DNA from: Hericium rajendrae
Lineage: Eukaryota > Basidiomycota > Agaricomycetes > Russulales > Hericiaceae
Length of the DNA: 64,000 bases
Direction of reading: 5' to 3'
Assembly: GCA_033439255.1 (NCBI GenBank)
Contig: CM065879.1
Coordinates: 3,230,501 to 3,294,500 of the forward strand
The notes below the pieces were generated by a model that was given only the letters and a program-made list of their open reading frames with translations, searched no databases and had not been told where the DNA came from. Below, one piece after another: positions 33,318 through 44,740 of the stretch; position 1 is the stretch's first letter, and every line of letters begins with the position of its first letter. A program made the position numbers and the translations under genes.

Positions 33318-34120
33318 ATACACACTACACCAACTCATATATGCACTCTTGGCTCACATTTTTTGACCTATGCATACTTTTGTTGATTAGCTTACACATG
33401 TATCAACCTATGAGCATCACAACAAACTTATGTATGCTTCTACTACCTCATACATTTCCTGTTAGCCTGTGCACCTTCTATTGATTTGTATACATTGCTG
33501 CTAGCACCAAAGACAGAATTTAATTTCTATATTTGGATTTTTTTCTGACTTTTACAAAAAATAACATAAATCATACCAGTTTTTTTTTAAAATAGAGCTT
33601 ATATCTCTTCAATGTATAATCTAGTCAGTATTTTTCTATTTTACATGCATAAAATACTATAAAAATTGAATTCTTACCTTCAAACCATATTTTGTATACT
33701 GGCAGAAATTAGTGACCAAATATGGCAACTACTTTCTGGTAAAATTGCCTGTCGATTAGCATGAAGGTTTAGAGTAACAAAAAACTTATACAAATGCCTG
33801 AGAGCATTAATTGTGCAAACATCACTTTAAGTATATTAGGGTTCAACACAAGTGCACTCGTGGGTGATCTAGATTTGAACTCGCAGGTATTCTATCTGTC
33901 CAAGGTGCTGACCTGGATCCATGCAGATTTGCACCACTGGGTGATCTGGAGCTGCAGGTCAGGTATCTGTGACATCACAGGTCACTTGCAAGTCAGTTGG
34001 TCTGAAAGTTGTGTCTCACTTTTACGATGCCCTTCTCTTTGTTTCTTCATCTTAATCCTCCCCTTTTTACCATATCTCCTCAATTCAATGGCAGGATGGG
34101 TGTTATGGAGATTCAAGAGG
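33318..34120. repeat. AT-rich section and GCAGGTCA block, copy 1
   Basis: 33318-33800 is AT-rich and unrecognised. 33830-34010 is rich in GCAGGTCA/CAGGTC and resembles, inverted, 35590-35790 in the same unit. Both parts recur at 47375-48060. No gene is seen. Confidence 0.5.
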
Positions 34121-35070
34121 CTTCTAAGTGAGTCCAAAAGCCTTTTATTTCATTGTACTGTACTGATCTCAGGAGTCTCACTCGATAACAGGCAAGGCTC
34201 TCATTTTTCACTGTTCTTCCACAGGTTTCATGATGTTTGATGGGTTTCATAACATCCCACCATTTTTTGACATCATCCACCATATTTCGTGTACCATCTG
34301 TGCTTCTCCCATCGTCCTCATCAACAGGTCAACCAGCCAACCGGCCCTTACCCATCTTCGACAACCAGTACTCATGTGTACCAGAGATTTAATTCCCACT
34401 CACAACAGTAAGAGCATGCACAGTGCCAGTCTAGCGCTGCAACTGCAAGGCCCACAATGCTTGTCAGGTCTTGTTGCTACAGCATTGTTGCTACAACAGC
34501 AAGGCTTGACATCTTTTTGCTGATCATCCGAGCAGTGCCTAGCATGCCTCAACAATGCGCAGTTGTCTACAAATAGCTTTGCATATCCTTGCATGTCTGA
34601 GACAGTGTGCATCTACCAATACATGCCCTGCCAGCATACACATTTTTGACTACATGCCCCCACCATCCCATAGTCCATTGCTCAAACTACATGTGTGCAT
34701 TCATGCCCATGGACATCACACATGCCACTATGCATGTCGTCATATCATTCGTCTGACAGAAGCCCAATGTGAGGCAAGTTTTATATGCCATTAGTGCTAT
34801 TCAACAATCAAAATGCACCCTCCCCGGTCTCATTCCCAATTTCCATCCAAGCTGGTGATGTCATTTGTGTGTGCATGCCCACAGCTATGCCAGTACACCA
34901 GCACCCACATATGCTTCCCTTGCACATGTGCCAGCCCATGTGCACACACATACTTAAAGCTGCCCCACCGACATGCACATACCCATGTCGATGCTACAAG
35001 TATGTCGTATGCAGCCTTTTGAATCCATGCCTTGCTTGTAGACTTTATACACTTCATGGGTATGACAAGA
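34121..35070 (+). repeat. Intron-hairpin-array module, copy 1
   Basis: Donor AAGTGAGTCC near 34127, branch-like TACTGAT and acceptor CTCAG, then the hairpin 34172-34202, then a CpG-poor CATGC-rich array to about 35010 with a double GTTGCTAC...GTTGCTAC palindrome at 34464-34510. This is the left half of a CATCWG element and recurs at 48180-48958 plus 52276-52440. Confidence 0.65.
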
Positions 35071-35126
35071 TATAGTGATAATGTGCATATGTGATTGGAG
35101 CTGTAAGTTAGTGTTGGCAGATGACA

Positions 35127-35527
35127 CATCAGGAACCTTCAAAACTTTCTGATGGATCCTGCAGAGTCTGATCAACTGCAAGACCTGATTCAGCTGCAGG
35201 CTCTAATTAGAGGACAATTTCTGATCAGAGATTTTATATTTTGAAGTTAATAACTATTGGCAGATATAGTAGTCATCCAACTCTAATCATTAGATGCAAC
35301 AAAGTTTTCAATATCTAAAATTTATATGAATCTGATCAGTTCTGATCAGTCTGCAAGCATTCTGCATTGATACTTTTTTGAATCTTAAGGTCAAATATTC
35401 TGCAGCTAGCTGAGAGTAGCTGATGCTGTCTGAGAGTGTCTGATGTGTCTGATGCAACTGCTGCAGATCATGCAGACACTGTCAGATGCCTCGCAGGTCA
35501 AACAGAAAGTTTTGAAGGTTCCTGATG
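35127..35527. mobile_element. 401-bp MITE (family M401), copy 1
   Basis: Ends CATCAGGAACCTTC and GAAGGTTCCTGATG, target duplication CA. The other duplicated unit has GATGGCATATAG without it (55427), so the empty site is seen directly. Three more copies of exactly 401 bp lie at 40565, 45920 and 61504. The halves form one long imperfect palindrome. Confidence 0.95.
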
Positions 35528-35820
35528 CATATAGTATGTAGTTAGTTAGGGATCACGACATATAGATTTGAACTTTGCAATATAATATGTTAACCAGAAT
35601 AAAGTTATAGCAGGTTACCCACAGGTCACTCACAGGTCAATGGGTTTGAGCACAACCTTGATCTGGATTTGTACAGGTCTCAGCCACCAGGTGATCTAGA
35701 TCTACAATTTAGATACCTGCAGGTCAATTTTATGGGTATACCCGTGTTGACCTACAGGTGACTCTGACTTGTGTCGAACCCTAAAGCATATAAAAAAACA
35801 CTATTTAATCTAATCTAATC

Positions 35821-36066
35821 ATGAGTAGTTCAGCTCCTACCTCTGATAACTCTATATTTTTTGCTATGTTATATATCTTAGTACCTTATTATATATATAA
35901 TCTGGTATGTAATACAGTACACACTTGTCATATCTTATTATACTCAGCTCGATATATGATATACACTATTATATATGCTTATATTATAAATACTTGCAAT
36001 ATCTACAATTATAATAGTAGTCTAGTTGTATGTCTAATCAAACAAGATTCAAGATTGAATATATGA
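35821..36066 (+). CDS. 81-codon frame conserved between duplicated units, copy 1
   Basis: Starts MSSSAPTSDNS, then a Tyr/Ile/Cys-rich hydrophobic stretch, ending KQDSRLNI. Copy 2 at 55721-55966 has the same length, start and stop with about nine residue differences. An upstream GCATATAAAAAAA could be a TATA box. The Ser/Thr-rich start resembles many transposon frames, but the rest is AT-driven and no family is recognised. It may be the remnant of a longer gene. Confidence 0.25.
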   Translation: MSSSAPTSDNSIFFAMLYILVPYYIYNLVCNTVHTCHILLYSARYMIYTIIYAYIINTCNIYNYNSSLVVCLIKQDSRLNI

Positions 36067-36123
36067 TCAATGTCAAACATTGTATTGTTGAACAAAGCTA
36101 ATGGCCAATCACATGATCAATAG

Positions 36124-36904
36124 CAGACCTTGTTCGGCCACACAAGGTCTGGTGGCTGTGCTTAGCTTATGTCAGCAGTAGTTGATGTTGTGCTCTCTGC
36201 TCTCTCTTCTTTTCTTCAGATAGCTTTGAAGTCAGTGTGACACTACCAGTAGTGCACACTAACTACAAAGCTTGGACACGCCCAGTCCCCATCTGCAGCG
36301 AGTTGCGGCTGAGGTGTCCAATGATGGTGTGGGGCCATCACCAACTTTCTGCTGATGATGTGGCATAGAGATCAGGCCATAGAGCTCTCAATACCACATC
36401 AATCAGAATGAGTTAAAGCTTGTTAGAATCAGATTTACAATAGCTCTAGAATAGTGCCACAAACAACAAAATAGCATGACAAAATGCTGACCTATTGGAC
36501 TATATGTCTATGATGATGTGGCAGACTGTTTGCTTTATAGCTCTGCTGATACTGCATCAATCATGATGTATGAGGGCTTGTTGAACTCAGATTTACAATA
36601 GCTTTCTAACAATACAGTGTACAACATCATAGCACCATTGGTTGTTGAGATAGGAGACAATACTGTTTTGCTAATATAGCATATAAATCGAAGAATATCT
36701 CTGCTTACAGTGATCCGATTTTCGTATTCTAAATTGGGTTGGAAAGATGTAATCCAAGATATATGAACACAATTTACCGTTTGTCGATTGATTGCTTTGT
36801 TGCAGAGCTATAAAGCAATCACTGTATACAGTGTATTGGCTCTCTAACCGACTTATGCTTATGTAAGCAGGTGCTAAGACCTTGTTCGGCCGCACAAGGT
36901 CTTG
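36124..36904. repeat. ~780-bp segment with palindromic ends, copy 1
   Basis: Bounded by GACCTTGTTCGGCC-ACAAGGTC palindromes at each end, with inverted GCTTAGCTTATGTCAGC / GCTTATGTAAGCAGGTGC next to them. Copy 2 is 56028-56813. It may be a separate small element in the repeat body, since the inverted relative at about 6855-7455 shows the same ends. Confidence 0.45.
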
Positions 36905-37097
36905 TAAGATCACATGACCGAGTCTCAGGACCCACTGCTACCGATAAATTGCATTTTTTGCTCATTTTATCAATAAACAGTATGTACATTTGTTTGCTGT
37001 GTATCATTTTAGTGGCTGTATCTTTCTATAAGCAGTAAATTATGTTAGAGACCAGCTTTCTGGTATATTTGGATGTAATTGAGAACAAGTGAATCGG

Positions 37098-38572
37098 TTG
37101 AGTCTTTCCAACGCATCCCTGGACGTCTCGATCGTCTCTGTATCGGCGCCTCTGCATCGAATTTCGCTTCAGCCCTATCCCAGCTGACAGGATCTCCCTC
37201 TCTGCTGCCTTGGTTAAGCCCCTGGACCATTATCTGTCACCTTGGCCTGTTCTGAAAGACATTCCCTATCGTCTTTAAATGCTTTGAAGCTGGCTCCACC
37301 AGGAGACTTCTTTAGGAGATGTTTTACTTCCTCTGGCAGGAGTTCCCTTCTAGACTGCATTGTGCAGTTCCTTCTCAGTCTGTGGATGGACTTTCCTGTT
37401 CATTGACTTCCCTTGAAGCTTTTCACCCTCACTTTTTGGGAAGTCCCTGTGTCTTGTCCTCACCATTTGACTTGACACTCTTCTTTGTTCCTTTTGAGGT
37501 CCTCTGCCTTCTCTTCGACAGGAGACACTTGCACCCTTCTTCTGCCAACTTCAGCCAGACTTCTAGGATCGACTTCTTGTCCCACCACTCTGTCAGGATG
37601 TAGGGGGACATTTTGCCATGGCTCAGTCAGTCAATGAAGACTGATGTCGACGACTTTGCCATCTGTATAATGTTCCCTATGGGAAGTCTAGATCTAAGGG
37701 GTAATCGCTAAAATGTTCCCTTTGTTGTATCCTCAGATACCCATAATACTTCCAAGCAAAGTGGCTAAGCCTGAGGTCATCCTTCCATGTTCAAAGTCTT
37801 TCAAGTCAATCCTCTTTGTTGGCTTTCTAGAAGCAGAGATGCTTTCATCTGTCTTGAGCTCTTGGCCTTGGACCTCCTCCTCTTCTGGATTGGAGATATT
37901 CTGCCTTGTGCCTCTCCAGTTCTTTAATTATGCTCCCAATTTATGCTCTCCATTTTTCTCCTAAGTTACAGGATCCTTTTCATTTATTTTCATCTTCTTC
38001 TGGTCCAAGTCAAGATCAACTCCTATCCAGCTCAACTTTCTTCCATCCTCATCCCCTCCTCCACCCTTATTGGTCAACTCCATCCTTCTTCAGCTTTTGC
38101 TACTTGCTTTAGCTTTCGGCTTTAGCTTTCGGCATTTTGCTGTTGGCTTTTAGCTGACGGCTTTTGCTTTTGGCTCTTTCTGGGGTTCCTTTCCTATACC
38201 CGTTCTCTGGTCATGCGATGAGCCTGAGTCCACGCATAGGAAAGTAGGGGGGTATAGGGGTAGTATAGGGTAGGTCTGGCCTCTAGTAGGCAGACATCTA
38301 GCCTATCCTCACTTGGACCACTTGGAGTAGGCCTTTAGGAAGGTCCTGTGTTGAGGAGTGAGGTAGGAGTGAGGTTGTTAGGAGAGGGACATGGTGAGAT
38401 ACCCTTGGATAAGGGTTAGTACCCTCAGATGGACTTTGGACTTTGGTAATTACTTCTGCCTCAGTATTTTTCTCCCACCCTTCCCTCCCAGATTTTTTCT
38501 TCTTTTTTCTCCTTTATTTTGACTTCACTTTCTTTTTCTGGTGCTTAAAAGCCTAGGAAACTGGGGGGGCTC
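37098..38572. other. Unrecognised, probably LTR-retroelement interior
   Basis: C/T-rich sequence with only short frames (up to 94 codons). A G-run (AACTGGGGGGG) directly before the LTR at 38573 looks like a polypurine tract, which would make this the interior of a retroelement. The strand of coding is not clear, and the element is badly broken. GCTTTTGGCTTTAGC-type short repeats occur at 38100-38170. Confidence 0.35.
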
Positions 38573-39080
38573 TGTAACGGGGCAGCATTACTTTTGTAGA
38601 GTTTCCTAGCCTTATGCTATGCATGTATCTAGGGTTAGGGGTCAGCCCAGATATGGTGCTGGGCTTGCTTAGTAATATGACAATCACTTCTTCTCATCCA
38701 CTACTTGGCTCGAGCACATACGCTCCCTCTCGCCTTCGGGCACTCTCCCTTTTTAGGGTTTCTCTCTTTTTCTGACACCTCTCTCCCTCGCGCCCCATTG
38801 CCCAGGGTCCCTCGTCAAGTAAGCAGGGGACGTAGGACTCTCTGGCTTTCTGGTCGCATGCAGAAAGGTTGCCTTCTGTGCGTAGGCAGGCTGACCTGGA
38901 GATTAGCCTTGCTAGCACACAGTCTCTCTATTACTCTTGCCTTTCAGTCCTCCAGACCTCTCGGGCAAGGGTGCTCTCTCCTGACTCGAGCGCCAGCTCA
39001 TCACACGCATCACACCATAGCAACCCTCGCCAGCTCCTTCGGGGCAGATTCACGACCCTTGTAGCAGTTCTCCTGTTACA
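38573..39080 (+). repeat. LTR of a second retroelement family (508 bp)
   Basis: TGTAACGGGG start and CTCCTGTTACA end, with TGTAAC/GTTACA inverted ends. It interrupts the KDZ transposase reading frame, which begins right after it. Diverged partial copies lie at 58668-58733 (plus) and about 60715-61050 (minus). Older than the chromovirus of 9113-16795. Confidence 0.75.
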
Positions 39081-41390
39081 GATTCTGTAACACCGACTAT
39101 GCGTTGATGTCCGCCTTGATTGAGTCTAGCAGAATTCCTTACATCAAATTCAGCTACAACATCTTTTGTCAGTATAAAGTCAAGCTCCTCAAGCGTGTAG
39201 ATGCCCATTTTCCAGAGATGAAAGATATTGCCGCACGGATCGAAGGACTTGTGCCGAAGTTGCATATCATGGGCCACACTGAGGACTGCCAATTACAATT
39301 CTCTTTCAATACAACCTCCCACATTGGCAGAACGTTTGGGGAGACGATTGAAACGGCATGGGCCGAAGGCAATCAGACGGCAGGAAGCACCAAGGAGATG
39401 AATGCAGGTCATCGACATGACATCTTAGACGATTTCCATGGGTACTGGAACTGGCAGAAGGTTATCTCGATGAGTACATTCTGATATTTCCAAGAACGAA
39501 TGCCATATCTCATATTAGTTTAGCTCGGTCCCTGTATCAGCGTCACACAAATGCAGCGGCAATGTTTCATCGGAATAATACTACGTTCGAGGCGCTCTGC
39601 GCATGACATGGACAGGTGTTGGTTTCCCAATGGTCCGCCATGGACTGCAAGCCAGTAGTTGTCAATGGGAAAGTGACTAGTGTTTATGCATCGAAGGCGA
39701 GGAAAGGTATGTCTTCCTTGCATTTTTGCTCATCTTTGTCGAGTGGCCTGATGGACAACTTAGGCCCACCAACGCAATTCTCGAAACTTCAAGAACTACT
39801 CCAGGATGAGACTGTTCGCACTCTCAGCGACCAAGGGACTGTGGGAGTAGTTGCGATGGTCAATGATGGGTTACGTCTTGAAGCAGAACAGTGAGTGCAG
39901 GATTTATATCACTACTCTTTTGTTCTGATATCTGGCAGAGCACGTCTGCAGGTATTGGCATCCATCAAAGTCCGCACGCCTGCGGAACAGGAGCGTTTAG
40001 ATGTAGGCCGACTCAAATTTCGTAATGAGCTTGACCGTTGGCGGCAGCGTCAAGTCACAATGTTTTCCAGCCTTCGTATGTTTCTCAATGTTAACGATGA
40101 TGAAGAGCCCGAAGACATCAAGTTATTGCTGCTGTCATCTTTCAATGAACCTACTCGGAAGGCTCAAGGTCTTGGCGATGCAGAGTCGGTGGAGTACAAC
40201 TTACGTGTTGGTCAAGCACATGATGCCCTCCGCGACGTCCAGCATGCGATCAAGATGTTCAATTACAACCTCAAATTCAAGAAATCCAACATCTTCGACC
40301 AGGGTCCAACGACGTGAGCTCAGGCATTCCTTCGTGACCTCAAACGTGATCAAGTCAGCGCAGCTGACAAATATTGTTGTGCTCGTGCTGTGCTAGTGAG
40401 TTTGGGTCTGGCCGAGGATGATGTGGTGTTGCAGCCATTACACAACGAGGACCTTTGGATGAAAGACACCACTCGACCTCGGCAGATTGGTAAGTGACAT
40501 GTTAGATCATAAGCTGCATTGTCCTGACTTTGCAACCAGGTGATACAGCGAAGCCGGATCCTTGCATCAGGAACCTTCAAAACTTTCTGTTTGACCTGCG
40601 AGACATCTGACAGTGTCTGCATGACCTGCAGCAGTTGCATCAGACACATCAGATACTCTCAGACAACATCAGCTAATCTCAGCTAGCTGCAGAATATTTG
40701 ACCTCAAGATTCAAAAAAGTATCAATGCAGAATGCTTGCAGACTGATCAGAACTGATCAGATTTATATAAATTTTAGATATTGAAAACTTTGTTGCATCT
40801 AATGATTAGAGTTGGATGACTACTATATCTGTCAATAGTTATTGATTTCAAAATATAAAAGCTCTGATCAGAAATTGATCTCTAATTAGAGCCTGCAGCT
40901 GGATCAGGTCTTGCAGTTGATCAGACTCTGCAGGGTCCATCAGAAAGTTTTGAAGGTTCCTGATGTGGTTCTGGACAGTAATTGGTCTATCAGCGCTGAC
41001 CGAGGAAGAACAAGCCGAATGGAGCATGGAGAGTACGCCGAGTTCATGTTTTTTCATCCTTCCCTGTCTTGACACTGATGCGATATGCACTAGGTGAACG
41101 TGTCAAATGGTTCCGCGATCGAGCAGACTGCCAACGCTGGCGAGAAGAAATTGATATAACTGATCAAGAATTCATAAACACATGACGTTCGCACACAACA
41201 ATGAGCAAGGCCTGGATGGTCTTGGCCTCCGAGGCAATGACACGTGGTGCTAGAGCGTACGCCCACAAGCACAGGTCGATGTACGAGTGATTGGCCCAGG
41301 ATGCAGCTACTTTCCATGCAAGGGCACTTAAAAAGGCTAAATTCCCTGATGTATGTCCTGTGCTTGAACAATATCGCCCGTTAGCTGTCA
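39081..41390 (+). pseudogene. KDZ-type (Kyakuja-Dileera-Zisupton) transposase remnant
   Basis: Readable as a basidiomycete KDZ transposase: TDYALMSAL, then FSYNIFCQYKVKLLKR, LVPKLHIMGH, FSFNTTSHIGRTFGE, STKEMNAGHRHDILDD and NWQKV (39090-39470). It continues through RSLYQRHTNAA (39530), VGVVAMVNDGLRLEAEQ (39840) and LQVLASIKVR to NYNLKFKKSN (39945-40300). The distal part reads KWFRDRADCQRWREE (41105) and AYAHKHRSMYE (41260). Introns with good GT-AG sites remain, for example 39892-39938 and 40491-40541. The amino-terminal half is missing behind the LTR at 38573-39080. At least four in-frame TGA codons are present (near 39605, 40315, 41185 and 41288), several placed where the family has Arg (CGA). 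A 401-bp MITE splits it at 40565-40965. It cannot make an active enzyme. Confidence 0.88.
40565..40965. mobile_element. 401-bp MITE (M401), copy 2, inside the KDZ remnant
   Basis: CATCAGGAACCTTC to GAAGGTTCCTGATG, target duplication TG. Orientation is opposite to the copy at 35127 and the same as 61504. KDZ-like coding sequence resumes directly after it (FWTVIGLSALTEEEQ). Confidence 0.95.
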
Positions 41391-41970
41391 CTGATCATGG
41401 TCATGATAGATGGATGATATTGGTTAGTATCGGATGGGATTTGATGAAGTCAGATTCGATAAAGTCGGATTCGTTGACGTCGGATTCGTTGATGTCGGAT
41501 GGGATGAAGTCGGATAGGATGAAGTCGGATGGGATGATGGTTGGATTGAATGAGGGCCTGGTATCGGATTGGATGGGATTGTAGAGATCGGATGCCATTG
41601 GATATATTTGTATGGGTTCGGATTGATTTGAATCGCACAAGTCGGATTAACGGATAATATGTGAGCTTGTAGGATCAGATTATGACTTAGGATTGGATTG
41701 GATTGATCCATGAGAGTAGATTGTATATAATCATGGTGCTCAGATTGGATTGGATTGGATTAATCTATTATATTTTGACTGCCCTATTCTCATCTGATTA
41801 ATAGTGTGTGCAGAATATTGGATCCGATTGGATTGGATTATATGAGATTGTAACAATGGATACATCTCTAAACATATCGGATTATATTTATATAGGGTGG
41901 GTAACTGCCTTAGAACTTGTGGGTTGGATCAATCCATAACCCCTTACAACTTATGGGTTGGATTAATCCT
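41391..41970 (+). repeat. GGATT-rich tandem repeats
   Basis: 41436-41545 is a run of ~15-bp units near GATGAAGTCGGATTC. 41680-41850 is GATTGGATTGGATT-rich. No gene content is seen; the minus-strand frames here are repeat artefacts. Confidence 0.75.
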
Positions 41971-42720
41971 ATGATATGCATAAGGTGGTACACTTGAATT
42001 ATCACAAAATCTTCTATTTGACTATTTTCAAGGTTTTATATAATTCACAGCATGGGCAAAAATGACATCTTCCTGTCCCTCTGGTGATGTCATGGGACAG
42101 GAAGATGTCATATTCACCCATGTTGCAGATTACATAAGCAATTTATAAGCAGGAAAAAATCGAAAAAATTATTCAAGTCTACATCAGAAACTCTACAAAC
42201 TATCTTATTGTGTCTTATAAAATCTGATTGAAATCTGGAGAAACTGGTAGCAACATTCAGATTTATCAGATAGTCAGACACCTAAGACAGGTGTCATCTG
42301 TCAAAAATAATCAGAAATAACTTATAAGATTTCAGATTTATAAGAACAATCAGATACAATTAGATACATCAGACATAGCAGAAAGTTTGTAGGGTTTCTG
42401 ATTAGTAGGGGCAAATCATCAAATCCTCTGAGAATAGACACATACTGAGTAAAGTAAAAATAAGTAAAAATTGTAATAATATAGCCATTATTAGTACTGA
42501 TTAGAAACACCTGAGCTTATGTTCATAGCTGGTGAATTGACAGAGATATGGCCAAATTACTGTTTCAGACCTCTAGAAGGCAAAAATGAAATCAATCTAG
42601 GCAACCTACAACAGTTGACAGACTTTCAAAGGCCACACTCATGTACTTCATAAATGCAAACACAATTTTTGAGAAGTCATGTGCAATAGCAAGCCTGACC
42701 AGGCTCGCTGTTGCACGAAC
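41971..42720 (+). repeat. Cruciform repeat P, copy 2, with MITE
   Basis: Matches 27160-27710. Contains the covarying inverted repeat (42042-42079, 42094-42131) and a 224-bp MITE at 42182-42405 absent from copy 1. Confidence 0.75.
42182..42405. mobile_element. 224-bp CATCAG MITE in repeat P
   Basis: Starts CATCAGAAACTCTACAAAC and ends near GTTTGTAGGGTTTCTGATTAG, target duplication TA. Copy 1 of repeat P shows the empty site at ~27365. Confidence 0.82.
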
Positions 42721-43205
42721 TATATGTATACTATTTATATTATGTGTGACTATCAAAACTATGAGAACTTTTTACAATATACTATATCTAATTTATTCTA
42801 TACTTTAATAAATAAAATCAACTTGATATCAAAGCACAATAGTCATAAAAAACAAATCAATATAAATTTTATTAAGTATTATATAATAATACAAACTATA
42901 CTATTTAATCAACAGACAACTATATAAATATCTAATATAAATCTATGGTAAAGATAATAGTCAAAAGACAACATAAAGATGAAAAGGTAATATAAAAGAT
43001 TAGAAGATAAGATATAAAAGATTAAAAGATAATGTATAAAAGATTAGAAGATAAGATACAAAAGATTAAAAGATAAGATATAAAAGATAATGATTAAAAG
43101 ACAAGATAAGATCACAAACTTACTAAGATCATAAAAAGTGAATATAAACTACGAACATAAAAACATTAGACTAAGAAAATATAACAAAGGTAACATAACT
43201 TTTCT
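42721..43205 (-). repeat. Inverted microexon-type tail
   Basis: AT-rich, with AAAGATAAGATATAAAAGATTA repeats, and ending CATAAAAAGTGAATATAAAC then CAAAGGTAACATAAC. It is the complement of the promoter-downstream arm of CATCWG elements (compare 31560-31760), joined head-on to element J. Confidence 0.5.
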
Positions 43206-44290
43206 GGGTAGTAGCAGCTCAACCTTTATTGTCTGTTACACGATGCATGAAGAGGTGTGCATAGAGGTGAGGAAGTGGGCATAGGCATGAGGAGGCATGT
43301 ACAGATAGCAGCATGCAAGGCAATGTGTAAAGTCCTACACACAGGCATGCTGTTCCAACTCTAGGGAGTATGATGCTGTGTGCACCCAAATGTGTGCTGG
43401 CAGAAGCAAGGTGCAGACGTGCAGGTGGTGCAGTGGTGAAGAAGGTGGGGTGAGGCACACAAGTTGAGCCTCATTACCATGGCAATAGGACTTGTTGTTA
43501 TTGTTGTTGTTGTTATTGTTGAGAGAGTGGGAAGGAGGTGGGCTCATGGGCATGAGTGCAGGCATCATAGATGAAGGATGGTGTGGTGGTGGTGGTGGTG
43601 GTCCTGCAGTGTCAAAAGATGAGTATCATTCATGTAAAACATGAACAATATTTATTTTGTTAGCACAATACAAGTGAGAAGGACTGGTTTACTTATCTAA
43701 ATGCCCTTAACATACTCAATAGCCCTTCCAAATGTCAAACAATGCAAGAAAGAGCAAGATGTCATGTAGGAGGGAGGAGTGAGTTGAGATGAGAGGAAGA
43801 ACAAGTCATGCATTCAAGCTTCAAGTGCTTCAGCCACAGAGCACTCGACTTATGCAGCTGATGTTTCTTGAGCACAACAATTTGAATAAAATGCTTTTAA
43901 GTTTGGAAAAAAGACTACTGCTACGGAGTGTACATATGATTTGATTAAATAAGAAGATATTCTGGCTAGTGTACTACTGTAAGCTATTGAAAAATGAAAA
44001 CAACTTAAAGAAGTCTGACATTTAACCTTTATTGTGACATCTGGTAATGCTCAGCTCGGTGCTTGGCAGTCACATTTTGGGCCTCACTGGCAATGTCTAT
44101 ATAAGACTTGTACAATGCATAACCTTTCTCTCTCTTTAACCTCCATCATCTCCTGCTTTTGCAGTCTTTGTTCACTTGTTGCATTTGTTCTCTAGGCCTC
44201 TAAAGTAAAGCCTCTTATGTTTCTTATGTTTCTCACTCTAATGTTCTTATCTTTCTAGTTAATTTGCATTTTTTTGTAGTCATAGCAAGA
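43206..44290 (+). mobile_element. CATCWG element J, old and end-less
   Basis: Short array (43220-43570) containing RFX-like ATTACCATGGCAAT (43473), decayed hairpin 43621-43651, minus-strand donor near 43690, stem-loop AAGTGCTTCAGCCAC (43820), TATATAAGA 44098-44106, and one microexon-like TTTGCATTTTTTTGTAG (44264). No CATCWG termini are seen, and CpG is nearly absent. Confidence 0.65.
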
Positions 44291-44740
44291 CTTGTAAGGA
44301 AGTTTAGGGTAGGTGAGTGAGTAAGGAGGGTATAAAGATGTTGTAGACCTCCTAGAGAGAGTCCACGAGCTAGAGCTAACAGAATCAAGGATGCTTCAGT
44401 CCTGCAGCCAAGCAGATGAGTGATGAGCTGGCACCTTCTCTGAGGGCCAGCAGCAGATATAGATCTCTTGATGAGGGTTTTGGGAGCCACATACCTTCCT
44501 TTGAGGGTTGGATCTCAAGAGAACCTTTCAAATATGAGGAGAACAAGCAGAGACTGAGACAAAAGCAGACAGATGGTGGTGAGTTGGCAAGATAGATGCT
44601 TATTTTCAATAAGAAAATCTACTCTAAGTACATGATTTAAACTCAGCTATCCTAATAAGGAAACTTTGCAAAACTCAAAAAGTGGGCCAGGTAGAAAAAA
44701 GTAAGAAAGTAGAAGACTATAGTAGTAACTGATAAACCAT
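44291..44740. other. Unrecognised purine-rich sequence
   Basis: Begins GTAAGGAAGTTTAGGGTAGG. Minus-strand frames of 74-85 codons have no recognisable motif. Possibly an LTR or interior fragment of a retroelement, but no ends are visible. Confidence 0.3.

Larger units (their letters stand above)
29147..37097 (+). repeat. Duplicated unit, copy 1 (interrupted)
   Basis: After removing element D (29343-32257) and a MITE (35127-35527), about 4.7 kb matches 45698-57010 in the same order. It begins at an ACTTGG box, contains a CATCWG right half ending at 33317, an intron-hairpin-minisatellite section (34120-35060), and the repeat body with an 81-codon frame at 35821. It stops abruptly at ~37097, where copy 2 continues into repeat L tandem units. 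Confidence 0.9.
35528..37097 (+). repeat. Repeat body of the duplicated unit, copy 1
   Basis: Near-identical to 55430-56995. Contains a GCAGGTCA block (35590-35790), TATA-like GCATATAAAAAAA (35787), an 81-codon frame (35821-36066), and two GACCTTGTTCGGCC palindromes at ~36124 and ~36880 that bracket about 780 bp. Sequence after 37097 is unrelated. Confidence 0.75.

Noticed and set aside
35127-35527. Helitron, because the element reads TCAGG...CCTGA between A and T
   Set aside because: It has perfect inverted ends and a 2-bp duplication proven by an empty site; Helitrons have neither.
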